Positions 45,024-54,409 of a DNA stretch of 64,000 nt are shown one piece after another. Every line of letters begins with the position of its first letter. Position 1 is the first letter of the stretch. The stretch covers positions 35,827 through 99,826 of the forward strand of contig DIZL01000052.1 of the NCBI GenBank assembly GCA_002429385.1. The letters are read 5' to 3'. The notes under the pieces were generated by a model. The model was not told the DNA's origin. It saw only the letters and a program-made list of their open reading frames with translations, and searched no databases. This DNA comes from Prolixibacteraceae bacterium UBA6029. Its GTDB lineage: Bacteria; Bacteroidota; Bacteroidia; Bacteroidales; Prolixibacteraceae. A program made the translations under genes and the position numbers.

Positions 45024-46172
45024 TCACCCTAAAGTTTTGGTTAATTCACAGACATTATTGATTGCAGCAATTGCATTGGTCAGCCGTTCGTCTCCTGTTC
45101 CGCTGATTTCCACGAAGTTAAAACCATAATGAACAAGCTCCTTACGGTACTGCATAAACAGTTTTACACGATTTTCACCACCGTTTTCTCTCACCCGATC
45201 AGCCTCCCAGGGCAAATCCGGTTCGCACAATAGAAACAACTCCATCGGACAGCCTCTTATTTGACCTTCAATCCATAGAGGTGTTTTCCCAAAAACCCAG
45301 TCAAACCATACTTTGGTAATAATGAGCCAGGTATCGAAGATGAACACTCTATCCAAACTGCTTTGGGTCTCCTGAAATTGTTTCACCTGCGCCTTTGCGA
45401 TATCTTCAACATCTTCATAGGTATAAGGATGAGGCAACTTTTCAATATATTCACGTGCATACTCCTGAATGTATTGTCCGTGGTAAAACTCGGCCAGTTG
45501 TTTCGCCAAAGTGGTTTTCCCGGTCGATTCAGGACCGGTAACAACAATTCTTATCTGTTTATTGAAATTCACCTCGGTTGTTTCCTCTACAAGATCCTTC
45601 TTCCACTCTAAATAACCGATATAGGCCATCACGGTATATACGGCAAAAAGGATTACTGTAGGTAAAAGTCCCTTGTATATAAATAAGCCCATGGAAAATG
45701 CATCGACGAATATCCAAACCAGCCATTGTTCCAGAATCTTCCGTGCAAGCATCCAGGTTGCAACAATGCTAAGTGCAGTGGCCAGAGCATCGGCCTTTGG
45801 TACCTGTGAATCAGTATAATTTGTTAAGATATACCAGATCAGAAGAAAGATCAATATGCTAATTCCAACCAACCGTAATCCCAACTTCAGGCTTAACCGG
45901 CTAATCTTTAAAGGTTCTGAATGATTCGACTGATTACCCCTCAACCATTCGTACCAGCCGTAAATACTAATTACGACGTAATACATTTGAAGGCCCATGT
46001 CGGCATAAAGCTTTGAGACTAAAAAGACCCAGACATAAAGAACTGAAGTCAGCAAACCTACAGGCCAGGTCAGAATGCTTTGACGAATGGAAAAAAAGAT
46101 ATATACGATACCTAGAATAGCTCCCAGGAGTTCAATGTAATTTCCTGAAATCCATCTGATAATTAGTTCCAT
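45024..46172 (-). CDS. PnuC-NadR fusion: nicotinamide riboside transporter plus ribosylnicotinamide kinase
   Basis: A 382-residue fusion read from ATG 46172; the ORF is open to 46232, but MELIIRWISGNYIELLG is the usual PnuC start. Residues ~1-200: PnuC with seven TM helices (SILTWPVGLLTSVLYVWVF, YYVVISIYGWYEWLRG, VPKADALATALSIVATWML, WLVWIFVDAFSMGLFIYKG). Residues ~215-382: NadR-type P-loop kinase (VVTGPESTGKTTLAKQLAEFY, YAREYIE, IFDTWLIITKVWF, CEPDLPWEADRVRENG). It imports nicotinamide riboside and phosphorylates it to NMN. The two functions are usually separate genes. No frameshift is involved. Confidence 0.88.
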   Translation of the reverse strand: MELIIRWISGNYIELLGAILGIVYIFFSIRQSILTWPVGLLTSVLYVWVFLVSKLYADMGLQMYYVVISIYGWYEWLRGNQSNHSEPLKISRLSLKLGLRLVGISILIFLLIWYILTNYTDSQVPKADALATALSIVATWMLARKILEQWLVWIFVDAFSMGLFIYKGLLPTVILFAVYTVMAYIGYLEWKKDLVEETTEVNFNKQIRIVVTGPESTGKTTLAKQLAEFYHGQYIQEYAREYIEKLPHPYTYEDVEDIAKAQVKQFQETQSSLDRVFIFDTWLIITKVWFDWVFGKTPLWIEGQIRGCPMELFLLCEPDLPWEADRVRENGGENRVKLFMQYRKELVHYGFNFVEISGTGDERLTNAIAAINNVCELTKTLG

Positions 46173-46273
46173 AAAAAATACCTGCAAATAACAACTACGG
46201 ACAACAAATGACAACCATAGACAACTAACCACTTTTCCCTAAATATCGACCAATGAATACTGAACACTTCCTC

Positions 46274-47992
46274 CTAATTCCCGCTCAGAATCTTATCGTA
46301 TGTTCCTTTTTGAGTAATGACTTCTATTGCTTTATTAATAGTCTCATCCTCAACATTCATGATCTGGAAATAATTGCTTACTGAAAACAAATCTCTCGCA
46401 ATCAAGGCTTTTATCTGTCTTTTTAACAGAGGACGTGCAAACGCCACACTTTTCTCATCCCTTTTAACTACTTCCTTCTCATCTTTATTAACAATTTCTC
46501 TATCATTTATTACCAGTTTCTTTTCACCTTTGCCTTTTGCGGGATCTATTTTTGCGGCAGTTATTTTATTAACACCTTCTTTATCACCTGCAGCCATAAT
46601 CTTTTCTATCATTTCATCGGTGACTTCAAACTTGCTGGTGAAAGTCTTAAAATCAGCATACTTCTTCTTAAAACTATCCCGATTCTCATCCATAATATCC
46701 AGCACACCCGTATAAACTACATTCTTGCGGAGAAGATTATTGTAATAAGCGTAATATTTGGAAGTATCCATTGGAATAAAAATATCAGGCATTATGCCTC
46801 CCCCGCCATAAACAACCCGGTTGCTGACTTTGGTGGCAAATTTCAGCGATTTATTCTGAACGATGCTATCCTTCGAGAAGAGTTCCCCCTTTTCAATACG
46901 GTGAATATAATCTTTCTGATAAGCATCTACCCCATCTGTATAGGGCTTTTGAATGCACCGCCCACTTGGAGTATAATAATGGGCAGTAGTCAAACGGATC
47001 ATCGACCCGTCAGTCAATGGGAATGGTTGCTGAACCAATCCTTTCCCGAAGGACCGTCTTCCGATCAGAACACCGCGATCCCAATCCTGAATGGCGCCTG
47101 AAACAATTTCGCTGGCCGAGGCTGAACCTTCATCAATTAATACAACAAGTTTACCCTGTTCCAATTCACCTTGTGAAGTTGAACTGTATTCCTTCTTTTC
47201 GGCATGAATTCCCTGTGTATAAACAATCAGTTTGTAAGCCGACAGAAACTGATCAGCCAGTTCAGTCGCTGCTGTTAGGTATCCTCCACCATTTCCGCGT
47301 AAATCCAGGATCAGGCTGTTTAGTTTTGAGCTTGCTTTCAACGCTTCAATGGCATCCGTAAATTCGGCAGTAGTTGTTGCCGAAAACTTGTTCAATTTTA
47401 TATAGCCAATATTATCGTTGATCATGTAAGACGCATCGAGACTGTTAATCGGAATTTTATCTCTGATAACCGTAAATTCAAGCAAATTAGCTTCCCCTTT
47501 TCGATTTACTTTCATATCGACCTTTGTTCCTTTTTTTCCACGCAACAGGTCATATACCTCCGTATTTTTCAATCCAATACCTGCAATCTTCTTTGCATCG
47601 ACCTGCACAATCCTGTCTCCTGCCCTTATTCCTACTTTTTCAGAAGGACCACCAGGAATTGTAGTTACAACCATAAGTGTATCCCTGAAAACGTTAAATG
47701 AGATTCCAACACCTTCAAAATTTCCGGCCAGAGGCTCATTTGTTTTTTCAACTTCTGCCTTTGATATATAAACTGAGTGCGGATCGAGATTGCGTAAAAC
47801 CTCTACGATCGCTTTCTCAGTCAAATCATCAACTTTGGTTGAATCCACATAGTAGCTATCAATCAGGCGCAGCAGCCGGTTAAATTTCATGGTATTGCTC
47901 TGTACATCCTGAGCTTTCAATTCGCCACCGCCTGCCATCATCACTATTCCCAGCAAAATTGAAATACCTGCTTTTCTATAATTTAAAATCAT
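46274..47992 (-). CDS. S41 C-terminal processing peptidase (CtpA/Prc-like)
   Basis: A 572-residue exported serine protease with a signal peptide (AGISILLGIVMMAGGGELKA). PDZ domain ~95-190 (GVGISFNVFRDTL, GIRAGDRIVQVD). Catalytic domain with substrate groove NSLILDLRGNGGGYL, nucleophile Ser in DEGSASASEIVSGAIQD and general-base Lys in GRRSFGKGLVQ. The C-terminal ~150 residues are charged. It processes envelope proteins in the periplasm. Divergent from nothing nearby; 40 bases upstream of the PnuC-NadR gene on the same strand. Confidence 0.92.
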   Translation of the reverse strand: MILNYRKAGISILLGIVMMAGGGELKAQDVQSNTMKFNRLLRLIDSYYVDSTKVDDLTEKAIVEVLRNLDPHSVYISKAEVEKTNEPLAGNFEGVGISFNVFRDTLMVVTTIPGGPSEKVGIRAGDRIVQVDAKKIAGIGLKNTEVYDLLRGKKGTKVDMKVNRKGEANLLEFTVIRDKIPINSLDASYMINDNIGYIKLNKFSATTTAEFTDAIEALKASSKLNSLILDLRGNGGGYLTAATELADQFLSAYKLIVYTQGIHAEKKEYSSTSQGELEQGKLVVLIDEGSASASEIVSGAIQDWDRGVLIGRRSFGKGLVQQPFPLTDGSMIRLTTAHYYTPSGRCIQKPYTDGVDAYQKDYIHRIEKGELFSKDSIVQNKSLKFATKVSNRVVYGGGGIMPDIFIPMDTSKYYAYYNNLLRKNVVYTGVLDIMDENRDSFKKKYADFKTFTSKFEVTDEMIEKIMAAGDKEGVNKITAAKIDPAKGKGEKKLVINDREIVNKDEKEVVKRDEKSVAFARPLLKRQIKALIARDLFSVSNYFQIMNVEDETINKAIEVITQKGTYDKILSGN

Positions 47993-48558
47993 ATCTGTCT
48001 ATTTATCCCGATTGGCATCTTCACAAAAACCATGCAAAAATAAACCAACTTTATATTTATTGATTAGCAAAGATAACTGAATAAATCATCAGGCAAAATC
48101 TATCATCCTTATTTTAGATTAACATTTAGGAAGTATTTGTGTTCATATAAGCCCATATTCGACATTTATTACATAAATGCACAATAAAACAAGATATTGG
48201 AGAATTTTGCGTCCAGATGGTATGTTTTGCGTAGTGGGCATACTCAACATATGATTTTTAGCCACCCAATCAGTGCCATTTCCGACATCTCCGCCATTTC
48301 CGCTTTACGCCAATTTCACATGTTTCCTTGACTTCCTCAATTTGCTTATTTGCTATTCTAACAATCCAAATCCATCAGAAACCGTTTACCCGGATTTCAT
48401 GTAATTCCTGACTAACTGTAGGTGTGTATCCAATTTCTTGATTCTGCATGTTCTGTACGTTCTGCACATTTGCATTTTCGCCCTTTCTCCTATAGTGCAG
48501 AGTCCTGAAATAGGTTTGGTTTATCTGTAAACCTATTTCTGAACAAGATAGTAACAGT
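47993..48558. other. Intergenic region between the processing protease and the restriction locus
   Basis: About 565 bases. Nothing recognisable apart from short simple runs (CATTTCCGACATCTCCGCC, and a TTCTGTACGTTCTGCAC direct repeat near 48450-48470). The CtpA promoter should lie at 47993-48080. A 63-codon minus ORF at 48375-48566 is not credible. Confidence 0.4.
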
Positions 48559-49254
48559 TCATGCAAGTAACTTTTCCAATTTCATTTTCCACTTTTCCCA
48601 GTAAGGCATTTCCATGGATTGTAAGTCAAGGAACTTCTGAGTGTGATCGTGATGTATTAAATGACAGAGTTCATGAATAATCACGTATTCAATGCAGCCT
48701 TTCGGAGCTTTTATTAATTCCGGATTCAGTATGATTTTCCCTTTAGCAGTACAACTGCCCCAACGAGTAGGCATTTCCCTTAGTATCACTGAAGTAGGTT
48801 CGACATTATATTTTTTGAATTTCTCAATCAATTCCAAGCCAATTGCGTATAGTTTCTTCTTTGCATTTTGTAAATACCAATCATCTACCAATTGCTTAAT
48901 TCTTTCCTTATCAAAGGTTGTGACCTCAATGAACTTGCCTTTAAGTTTGACGCTTTCAACATCTCCCATAATGATTTTCAACCGGTATTGTCTTCCAAAA
49001 TAAAGATGAGTTTCACCCCCGACATATTTACGCTCTGTCATTTTTGGGTGAAAGACAAGGAAAAAGCTTTGTTGCCTGATGATCCAAGGCGCTTTTTTCC
49101 TTATTTTTTCCTTTATCTTTTCAATGGGAGTATCGACAGGCGCCTTTACCAAAACCGCTAAATCAGGTGTTACTGTAATCCCAAGTGATTTGCGACCGGA
49201 AAATTCCAATAGAAAATCAATTTGCTTTGTACCGAAAATAATCGTCTCAATCAT
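48559..49254 (-). CDS. YgjP-like metallopeptidase-fold protein (M48-type) of the type I locus
   Basis: About 231 residues from ATG 49254, 28 bases past the hsdR stop; the ORF to 49347 would overlap hsdR. It has the zinc motif HELCHLIHHDH and the family segment MPTRWGSCTAKGKIILNPELI. Genes of this YgjP-type family are often found immediately next to type I restriction genes. Function unknown. Confidence 0.88.
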   Translation of the reverse strand: MIETIIFGTKQIDFLLEFSGRKSLGITVTPDLAVLVKAPVDTPIEKIKEKIRKKAPWIIRQQSFFLVFHPKMTERKYVGGETHLYFGRQYRLKIIMGDVESVKLKGKFIEVTTFDKERIKQLVDDWYLQNAKKKLYAIGLELIEKFKKYNVEPTSVILREMPTRWGSCTAKGKIILNPELIKAPKGCIEYVIIHELCHLIHHDHTQKFLDLQSMEMPYWEKWKMKLEKLLA

Positions 49255-49282
49255 GACTGCCAAATTAATAAGATTACCATGA

Positions 49283-52200
49283 TTACTTCTTATAGCGTAG
49301 CTTTGCCACGTCAACACAGCGTTCTGCAATCCGATCAATTTCTTCAAAGCTCATTTCCAGATCGTATTTATCCCTCACTTCATCAATAAGATATTCTCCA
49401 ATCTGAAAAATCATCCTTTTAGGAATATCTACTTCATTTTGCCAATTTACCTTGAGTAGATTCAAAATGATTTCTTCAATGATCAAAGCAGTATTTGAAG
49501 CAATCTGCTTTCGGGTCAAATCATCACCTATTTTGGTCAGTAATTCTTCATTGGTGATTCCATAAAATGCCTTTGCCACATCTTTGTCTTTCAATACTTC
49601 CGGAATATCACTGTCAGTGTGAGCCAAAACATTGTTCATTATTTCCTGAACCTTGCTGAGATACTGTACTTCATTGATTCGCCTGGCCTCATAATCAGCA
49701 ATGGTTTCTTTCAACATTTGTGAAAACTTTTTATAGAAAGCAGGGTCCTCCTCCATTTTTTCTGAAATATGTTTCGAAGTTCTGCTGGCAATCTTATCTG
49801 CTTTGGCTGCCTTGCCGGTAGTGTTTTCAACCTCCTGTTGGAATTTTTCCTTATCAAAAATGTCAACCAATTCCGTGATGATTTCCACTTTCTCAGTGGT
49901 AATATGGGTATCAATTAATTTCTGAATCTGTCCTTCGTATTGCTTGTAATCAATGGCATCTGAATACCTTTCAACTACGGCCAAACGCAATTTCAGGAAC
50001 ATAGTCAAATCCTCTTTGTAACGGCTGATGGTTTTTTCATCTACCTGATTATAAAATTGGATGCATGAAAATGCCAGTTTCAATCCTTTGGCAAATGCTG
50101 CCAGCTTATCGTAGAAAACAGTTCGAATTGCTTCATCTTTCAACAATAATTGATAAGCTTCTGCATCCCTTTTATTAGAGATGGTTTTGAATATATCCCA
50201 TAATTCGGAGTATTTCTGTGGAAGCTTTTTTATTTCTTCGTTGATATTTACCAGGGTGCCTTCCAAATCTTCTGAATCAAATTCCTCGAAAGTAGAATAC
50301 AATTGCAAAGCTTCATCCAGGTTTTCAATCACGCCATAATAGTCGATGATATACCCAAATTCCTTATCCGGATAAATACGGTTTACCCTGGCAATGGCCT
50401 GTAAAAGTTTATGTCCCTGTAAATTCCGTGTAAGATACATAACTGTGTTCTTAGGTTCGTCAAAACCAGTGAGCAGCTTATCAACAACAATAATGATTTC
50501 AGGATCTCTTTGATTTTTGAAACGGCTAATAATGTTTTTTTCATACTTTTTTGCATTGCCGTGTTCATCCATCATTTTATTCCAAAAACGGGTTTCCTTC
50601 TCCGTTGACTTTGCGAAGGCACTATCTTCACCTTCTCTTTCGTCTATGGATGAAATCAGTACTTCACTGCTGACCAATCCAATTTCGTCTAAAAATTCTT
50701 TGTACCGAATGGCATTTATTTTCTTGTCACAAACCAGTTGGGCTTTGAAAGGTGTGCCTTGCCAATTATCCCGGAAATGCCTGCTGATATTCCATGCAAT
50801 GGCATATATTTTTTGTTCTGCACTGTTTAATTGGTCTGCCCTGCTGAATTTCTTTTTAAAGTCGGCTTTCTGGTATTCGGTAAGAGGTTCTGAAACCATT
50901 TCAAAAAATGTATCCAAAGGACTTCCATTTACAATTTGCCTTGCTAGTCTTCCTTCATACAAAAGCGGAACAACAGCCTTGTCTTTTACCGCCTGGTCAA
51001 CGGTATAAGCATCAATGATACCCCCGAATTTGGTGGCTGTATTTTTATCCTTTTTGAAAAGCGGTGTCCCGGTCATGGCAATGAAACAGGCGTTGGGTAA
51101 GGTCTTGAGCATTTCAATATTGAAAGTTCCATGCTGTGTACGATGTCCTTCATCTACCAAAACAAAAATATCGTGACTTAATAGTGGCTTGCTGATTTTT
51201 TTCATGGCAGCCACAAACTTATTGATAATTGTGGTAACCACCGAATCGCTTTTACTTTCAAGTAATTCAACCAAGCGTTGTCCCGTTGCTGCATTTTCAA
51301 CAAACATTCCACATTTACGAAAGGTATCTGTTATTTGACGATCTAAATCAGTACGGTCGGTTACCAAAACAATCTTCGGATTCCTAATCGATTTTTCCAT
51401 TGCGATGGCTTGCGCAAGCATAACCATGGTCAAAGATTTCCCGCTTCCCTGCGTGTGCCATATCACGCCACCTTTTCGTTTTCCTCCATCAATTGGAAGA
51501 ATACGTTGTATGGATTTTTTAACGGCAAAAAACTGCTGGTATCGTGCAACCTTCTTTTCTCCATTGTCAAACAAAACGAAATTGAAGATAATATCCATTA
51601 ATCTTTCCGGTCTGCACAAACCAACCAAATATTCGTCCTGAACAGTTGGATGAATATTTTCATTCTCCAGATCATCAAAATACTGTCTCACATACTTAAA
51701 ACGGTCAGCAAATAATTTGTTTTTCTTTTCTTTAGGTAAAGGCTGATTTTTTAATTCCTGTAAATCCTTTCTGTAGTTCTGTTCGTCTTCCTCATTGTTG
51801 AATTTCTCCTCCCACTTGGCCCAAAACTTTTCAGGTGTGGCATTGGTGGCATAGGCTGCTTCCCGTGTGGCTAAACTCAATGAAAGTTGAGAATATACAT
51901 ACAAAGCCCGGATACCATCTTCGTGCTGGTTGCGCAAGTGCTGACTGATGGCCTGTTTCAAGGGTTCCTTCATATCTGGACGCTTGCATTCGATGATACA
52001 CAACGGAATACCGTTTACGAACAATACCACATCAGACCGGTAATGCTCTTTACTGGCGCTACGCATGACACTGTATTCTTCGGTGACATGAAATACATTG
52101 TTCTCCGGATTTTTCCAGTCGATGTATTGAAGAGTGATGCTTTTTTTATCCCCGTCAAAACTCTGTTCAAATGTTTTTCCCAGCGTAATCAGGTTATAAG

Positions 52201-52495
52201 TCGTTTCGCAGGCAGCTATGTATCCTTCATTCATCGGCAATTCCTTCAAAGCCCTAATCCCATTCTCAATATTGGCATCGCTGATATAGGTTGTCTTGGT
52301 AGAACTGATTCTTTTTTCTGAATTGATCTCTTTTAACTGCTTTCTTAAAATATCTTCCAACAAAACATTACTGGTTTTGCCACCCCTAAGCACTTCTGCT
52401 TCTGCCGGACTGAGATAGCTATAGCCTAATTTTTGCAATAACTGCAAAGCGGGTATTTGGCTGATGTGGTCTTCTTTGAAACTTGGTGTGTCCAT
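49283..52495 (-). CDS. hsdR: Type I restriction enzyme R subunit
   Basis: A 1070-residue translocase/endonuclease. The N-terminal PD-(D/E)xK-type nuclease region includes DVVLFVNGIPLCIIECKRPD (ECK). Two RecA-like helicase domains follow: Walker A HTQGSGKSLTMVMLAQ, motif II LVDEGHRTQHG, motif III AMTGTP, motif VI QAIARVNRIYPDKEFG. A helical C-terminal domain binds the HsdM/S core. It pumps unmodified DNA and cuts at a distance. In this locus it is separated from hsdM/hsdS by the two DUF3800 modules. Confidence 0.95.
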   Translation of the reverse strand: MDTPSFKEDHISQIPALQLLQKLGYSYLSPAEAEVLRGGKTSNVLLEDILRKQLKEINSEKRISSTKTTYISDANIENGIRALKELPMNEGYIAACETTYNLITLGKTFEQSFDGDKKSITLQYIDWKNPENNVFHVTEEYSVMRSASKEHYRSDVVLFVNGIPLCIIECKRPDMKEPLKQAISQHLRNQHEDGIRALYVYSQLSLSLATREAAYATNATPEKFWAKWEEKFNNEEDEQNYRKDLQELKNQPLPKEKKNKLFADRFKYVRQYFDDLENENIHPTVQDEYLVGLCRPERLMDIIFNFVLFDNGEKKVARYQQFFAVKKSIQRILPIDGGKRKGGVIWHTQGSGKSLTMVMLAQAIAMEKSIRNPKIVLVTDRTDLDRQITDTFRKCGMFVENAATGQRLVELLESKSDSVVTTIINKFVAAMKKISKPLLSHDIFVLVDEGHRTQHGTFNIEMLKTLPNACFIAMTGTPLFKKDKNTATKFGGIIDAYTVDQAVKDKAVVPLLYEGRLARQIVNGSPLDTFFEMVSEPLTEYQKADFKKKFSRADQLNSAEQKIYAIAWNISRHFRDNWQGTPFKAQLVCDKKINAIRYKEFLDEIGLVSSEVLISSIDEREGEDSAFAKSTEKETRFWNKMMDEHGNAKKYEKNIISRFKNQRDPEIIIVVDKLLTGFDEPKNTVMYLTRNLQGHKLLQAIARVNRIYPDKEFGYIIDYYGVIENLDEALQLYSTFEEFDSEDLEGTLVNINEEIKKLPQKYSELWDIFKTISNKRDAEAYQLLLKDEAIRTVFYDKLAAFAKGLKLAFSCIQFYNQVDEKTISRYKEDLTMFLKLRLAVVERYSDAIDYKQYEGQIQKLIDTHITTEKVEIITELVDIFDKEKFQQEVENTTGKAAKADKIASRTSKHISEKMEEDPAFYKKFSQMLKETIADYEARRINEVQYLSKVQEIMNNVLAHTDSDIPEVLKDKDVAKAFYGITNEELLTKIGDDLTRKQIASNTALIIEEIILNLLKVNWQNEVDIPKRMIFQIGEYLIDEVRDKYDLEMSFEEIDRIAERCVDVAKLRYKK

Positions 52496-52602
52496 AACTT
52501 ATTTATTTTATATATTTGCGGTAAAATATTTGGACAGGGGAGTCCCCGATCGGTAAAAGCTCAGCGAAAGTTGGGCTTTCTATTTTACAGAAGCACTTTA
52601 GA

Positions 52603-52650
52603 ACTATGCCGAATGTCATGTTTTGCAAAATCGTTTATCATTTACCTTTG
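52603..52650 (+). promoter_or_regulatory. Operator-promoter of small-RNA unit 1
   Basis: A half-preserved palindrome ends in AATGTCATGTT (52612-52622). It is followed 20 bases later by TACCTTTG (52643-52650), a perfect TAnnTTTG box. Spacing equals that in units 2 and 3. Confidence 0.5.
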
Positions 52651-52656
52651 TACTGC

Positions 52657-52728
52657 TCATCTTTCCATAATCGGAAGAAGGAGTTTCGAGACCCGATACA
52701 TCAAGAAATGTACCGGGTCTTGCGGTTT
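52657..52728 (+). ncRNA. Candidate small RNA, unit 1 (DUF3800-associated)
   Basis: It would start ~7 bases after TACCTTTG with ACTGCTC, contain a CTTTCC/GGAAG mini-hairpin and end at a strong hairpin AGACCCG-x-TACAT / ATGTA-x-CGGGTCT (52689-52720). No long U-run follows. It has no ORF. The TTTGTACTG start is shared with unit 2. Ends are estimated. Confidence 0.4.
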
Positions 52729-52774
52729 AAATACACTTCATTCAGTTTTTCTGATTTCATCTATTTTAGTTTAA

Positions 52775-52821
52775 AACATGACAAATATCATGTTATTTAG
52801 ATTCTTTGCCTTGTAAATTTG
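52775..52821 (+). promoter_or_regulatory. Operator-promoter of small-RNA unit 2
   Basis: AACATGA-CAAATA-TCATGTT (52775-52794) has perfect 7-bp arms of the TGA-N6-TCA type. After 19 bases comes TAAATTTG (52814-52821), a perfect -7 box. Confidence 0.65.
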
Positions 52822-52827
52822 TACTGT

Positions 52828-52924
52828 CAGTTCCCAAAGGGAAAAGGACGTGGCAGGTGACTTGTTCACTCCGTTCGTATTGCCTTAAGATACGTGCCTC
52901 ACTTACGAAGTGGGGTTTTTTTTT
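52828..52924 (+). ncRNA. Candidate small RNA, unit 2 (DUF3800-associated), with terminator
   Basis: About 97 bases from an exact TAnnTTTG promoter to an intrinsic terminator CCTCACTT-ACG-AAGTGGGG plus nine U (52897-52924). An internal TTCCC-AAA-GGGAA hairpin lies near its 5' end. It runs against the 188-residue protein gene, and the terminator overlaps that gene's last codons. No ORF. Small structured RNAs next to DUF3800 genes have been reported as DUF3800 RNA motifs; whether this is one needs a covariance search. Confidence 0.6.
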
Positions 52925-53465
52925 GCCACAAATTTCCTCTGTATTCGTTATACCAGTTTTTGAATTTTGTCTTTTCATTGATATCTACAGAAAATGATGT
53001 AATTAACATTAAATCAGGTTTTATCTCCCTTATAATCACAATAAAGCCTTTTGCTTCATACCAATAGAATTGTTGATTAAATCTTCCTTCATTTATCCTT
53101 TCAAAATATTTAATCCTTGAATCACTAACGTTTTCAATAATTGGTCTGATCCAATGCACCTTATTTGCCCGCTCACAGTCAAAATCTCTAATCCCTTTGT
53201 ATTTACTTTCTCTTGTAATAATATGCTCAAATGCTTGTAATTTACCTCTGCAAATTGGGTGTTTCGATATATTTCTATTGTATGATAGCGGAATCCCATT
53301 TATTACTATCGGTCTTTTAACGATATCATTTAAAAAGATGCCATACATTTTGAACAACTGTTCGGCATTGGGGCCATCAATTGAAAGATCATCGAATAGT
53401 TCGGATAATTCATCCAAAATATCTGATTCATCGTCAATATCTGATAAATTGTCGTAATCGGTCAT
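52899..53465 (-). CDS. Small protein with suspected RelE/BECR-like fold, partner of DUF3800 (module a)
   Basis: A 188-residue protein with an acidic N-terminus (DNLSDIDDESDILDELSELFDDL). The C-terminal half (ANKVHWIRPIIEN, SRIKYFERI, FYWYEAKGFIVIIREIKPDLMLITSFSV) matches the pattern of the 146-residue protein of module b: a V/I-x-W-I-R/K helix and two final strands ending in ITxxxV. That layout resembles barnase/EndoU/colicin/RelE-type (BECR) nuclease domains. Catalytic residues are not assigned. Its ATG overlaps the DUF3800 stop (ATGA). Its stop lies inside the terminator of the convergent small RNA. Confidence 0.55.
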   Translation of the reverse strand: MTDYDNLSDIDDESDILDELSELFDDLSIDGPNAEQLFKMYGIFLNDIVKRPIVINGIPLSYNRNISKHPICRGKLQAFEHIITRESKYKGIRDFDCERANKVHWIRPIIENVSDSRIKYFERINEGRFNQQFYWYEAKGFIVIIREIKPDLMLITSFSVDINEKTKFKNWYNEYRGNLWQKKTPLRK

Positions 53466-54175
53466 TTTGACGAACTTATCTGAAAATCAAAAATATTAAA
53501 CTTATGCTCCCATGGAATTGTCCCTTCATCGAGATGATAACCTGATCGCTTTTCCAAATAGTCAATCACTTCACATTTAACTTTTGAAGCATTTTCCTTT
53601 TCGTGTTCTTTCCTTGTTTTATAAGCTATTGCTCCAATAAACAAATCTGTTAATTGCAATAACTCATTTTCATGAGATCGTATATTTTGAAAATACTTAA
53701 AGGGAGAATTGCCTTCATTCTTATTGATTAAACATTTATCCAGTTCGGATAGCCTTTGTCTCCCTCTGGTATCCTTAATATCCAGAATTACCCTATACTT
53801 TTCATCTTTTGGATTAGTGTACTTATTATTTAGAAGCAAGTATATTATTTTATAATAGAAAGCATTATGATCCCCCCTATTATAAGTCTCATGATCAAGA
53901 TTACCCTTGTTTTTAACTAAAACACATCTAAATTCAATACCACTTGAAAAAAAGAAATCAATTATCTCTTTATATAATGGCAAACGAGACATGGAAAGCT
54001 TACTCCATTTGATTTCCGTTGCAGACTTGTGTCTTAATTTGATTTCTTTTATCGCACTTTTTATAACCGGATACTGCTTGTATTCAATTTTTGTGTAACC
54101 AATACACATAATAGGAAATCCATCATGTTCGAGATGACAACTTTCGTCAACGTATATGCTATATGTTTTACTCAT
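53462..54175 (-). CDS. DUF3800 protein (RNase H-like fold), module a
   Basis: A 237-residue protein with the DUF3800 signature: YSIYVDESCHLEHDG (Asp10, Glu11), the KWSKL segment, YRVILDIKDTRGRQRL and ELLQLTDLFIGAIAYKTR with a late Asp. These spaced acidic residues fit an RNase H-like two-metal centre. DUF3800 proteins occur in defence islands and next to structured RNAs; activity is not established. It starts 12 bases after a decayed copy of the hsdS 3' end and is coupled to the 188-residue gene. Homologous to 54910-55605 but strongly diverged. Confidence 0.82.
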   Translation of the reverse strand: MSKTYSIYVDESCHLEHDGFPIMCIGYTKIEYKQYPVIKSAIKEIKLRHKSATEIKWSKLSMSRLPLYKEIIDFFFSSGIEFRCVLVKNKGNLDHETYNRGDHNAFYYKIIYLLLNNKYTNPKDEKYRVILDIKDTRGRQRLSELDKCLINKNEGNSPFKYFQNIRSHENELLQLTDLFIGAIAYKTRKEHEKENASKVKCEVIDYLEKRSGYHLDEGTIPWEHKFNIFDFQISSSK

Positions 54176-54195
54176 AATGTAATCTCTTTTTCTCG

Positions 54196-54331
54196 GTTAA
54201 TAATTGCTGCATCATCCCCTTTTCTGTTCCCTTAATTTCTCGGTTTTGGCTTTGAGCAGTTGTATTTCTTTATCTGCTTCTTGCAATACCTGCAAAGCCT
54301 CTATCTTTTTGATATGCTCTGCTTTAATAAA
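54196..54331 (-). pseudogene. Decayed copy of the hsdS 3' end
   Basis: TGCATCATCCCCTTTTCTG, CCCTTAATTTCTCGG, TTGGCTTTGAGCA and TTGTATTTCTTTATC appear in the same order as in the real hsdS 3' end (55669-55780), with scattered changes and a one-base deletion in the T-run. It is not translatable as HsdS. Together with intact hsdS it brackets the module at 54332-55621. Confidence 0.85.
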
Positions 54332-54356
54332 GATACATAATTTTCACATTTTCAAT

Positions 54357-54403
54357 AACATGATAAATGTCATGTTTTATTATTGATTTATACTATAATC
54401 TTG
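54357..54403 (+). promoter_or_regulatory. Operator-promoter of small-RNA unit 3
   Basis: AACATGA-TAAATG-TCATGTT (54357-54376) has the same 7-bp arms as unit 2. Nineteen bases later comes TAATCTTG (54396-54403), a 7/8 match to TAnnTTTG. Confidence 0.6.
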
Positions 54404-54409
54404 CATTGT

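Noticed and set aside
46173..46273. Possible riboswitch ahead of the PnuC-NadR gene
   Set aside because: Only about 100 bases separate it from the upstream gene, and no conserved TPP- or NAD-type fold is visible.
52496..52898. Retron-like msr/msd region next to the restriction genes
   Set aside because: No reverse transcriptase gene is present. The repeated operator, promoter and terminator pattern fits separate small RNAs better.
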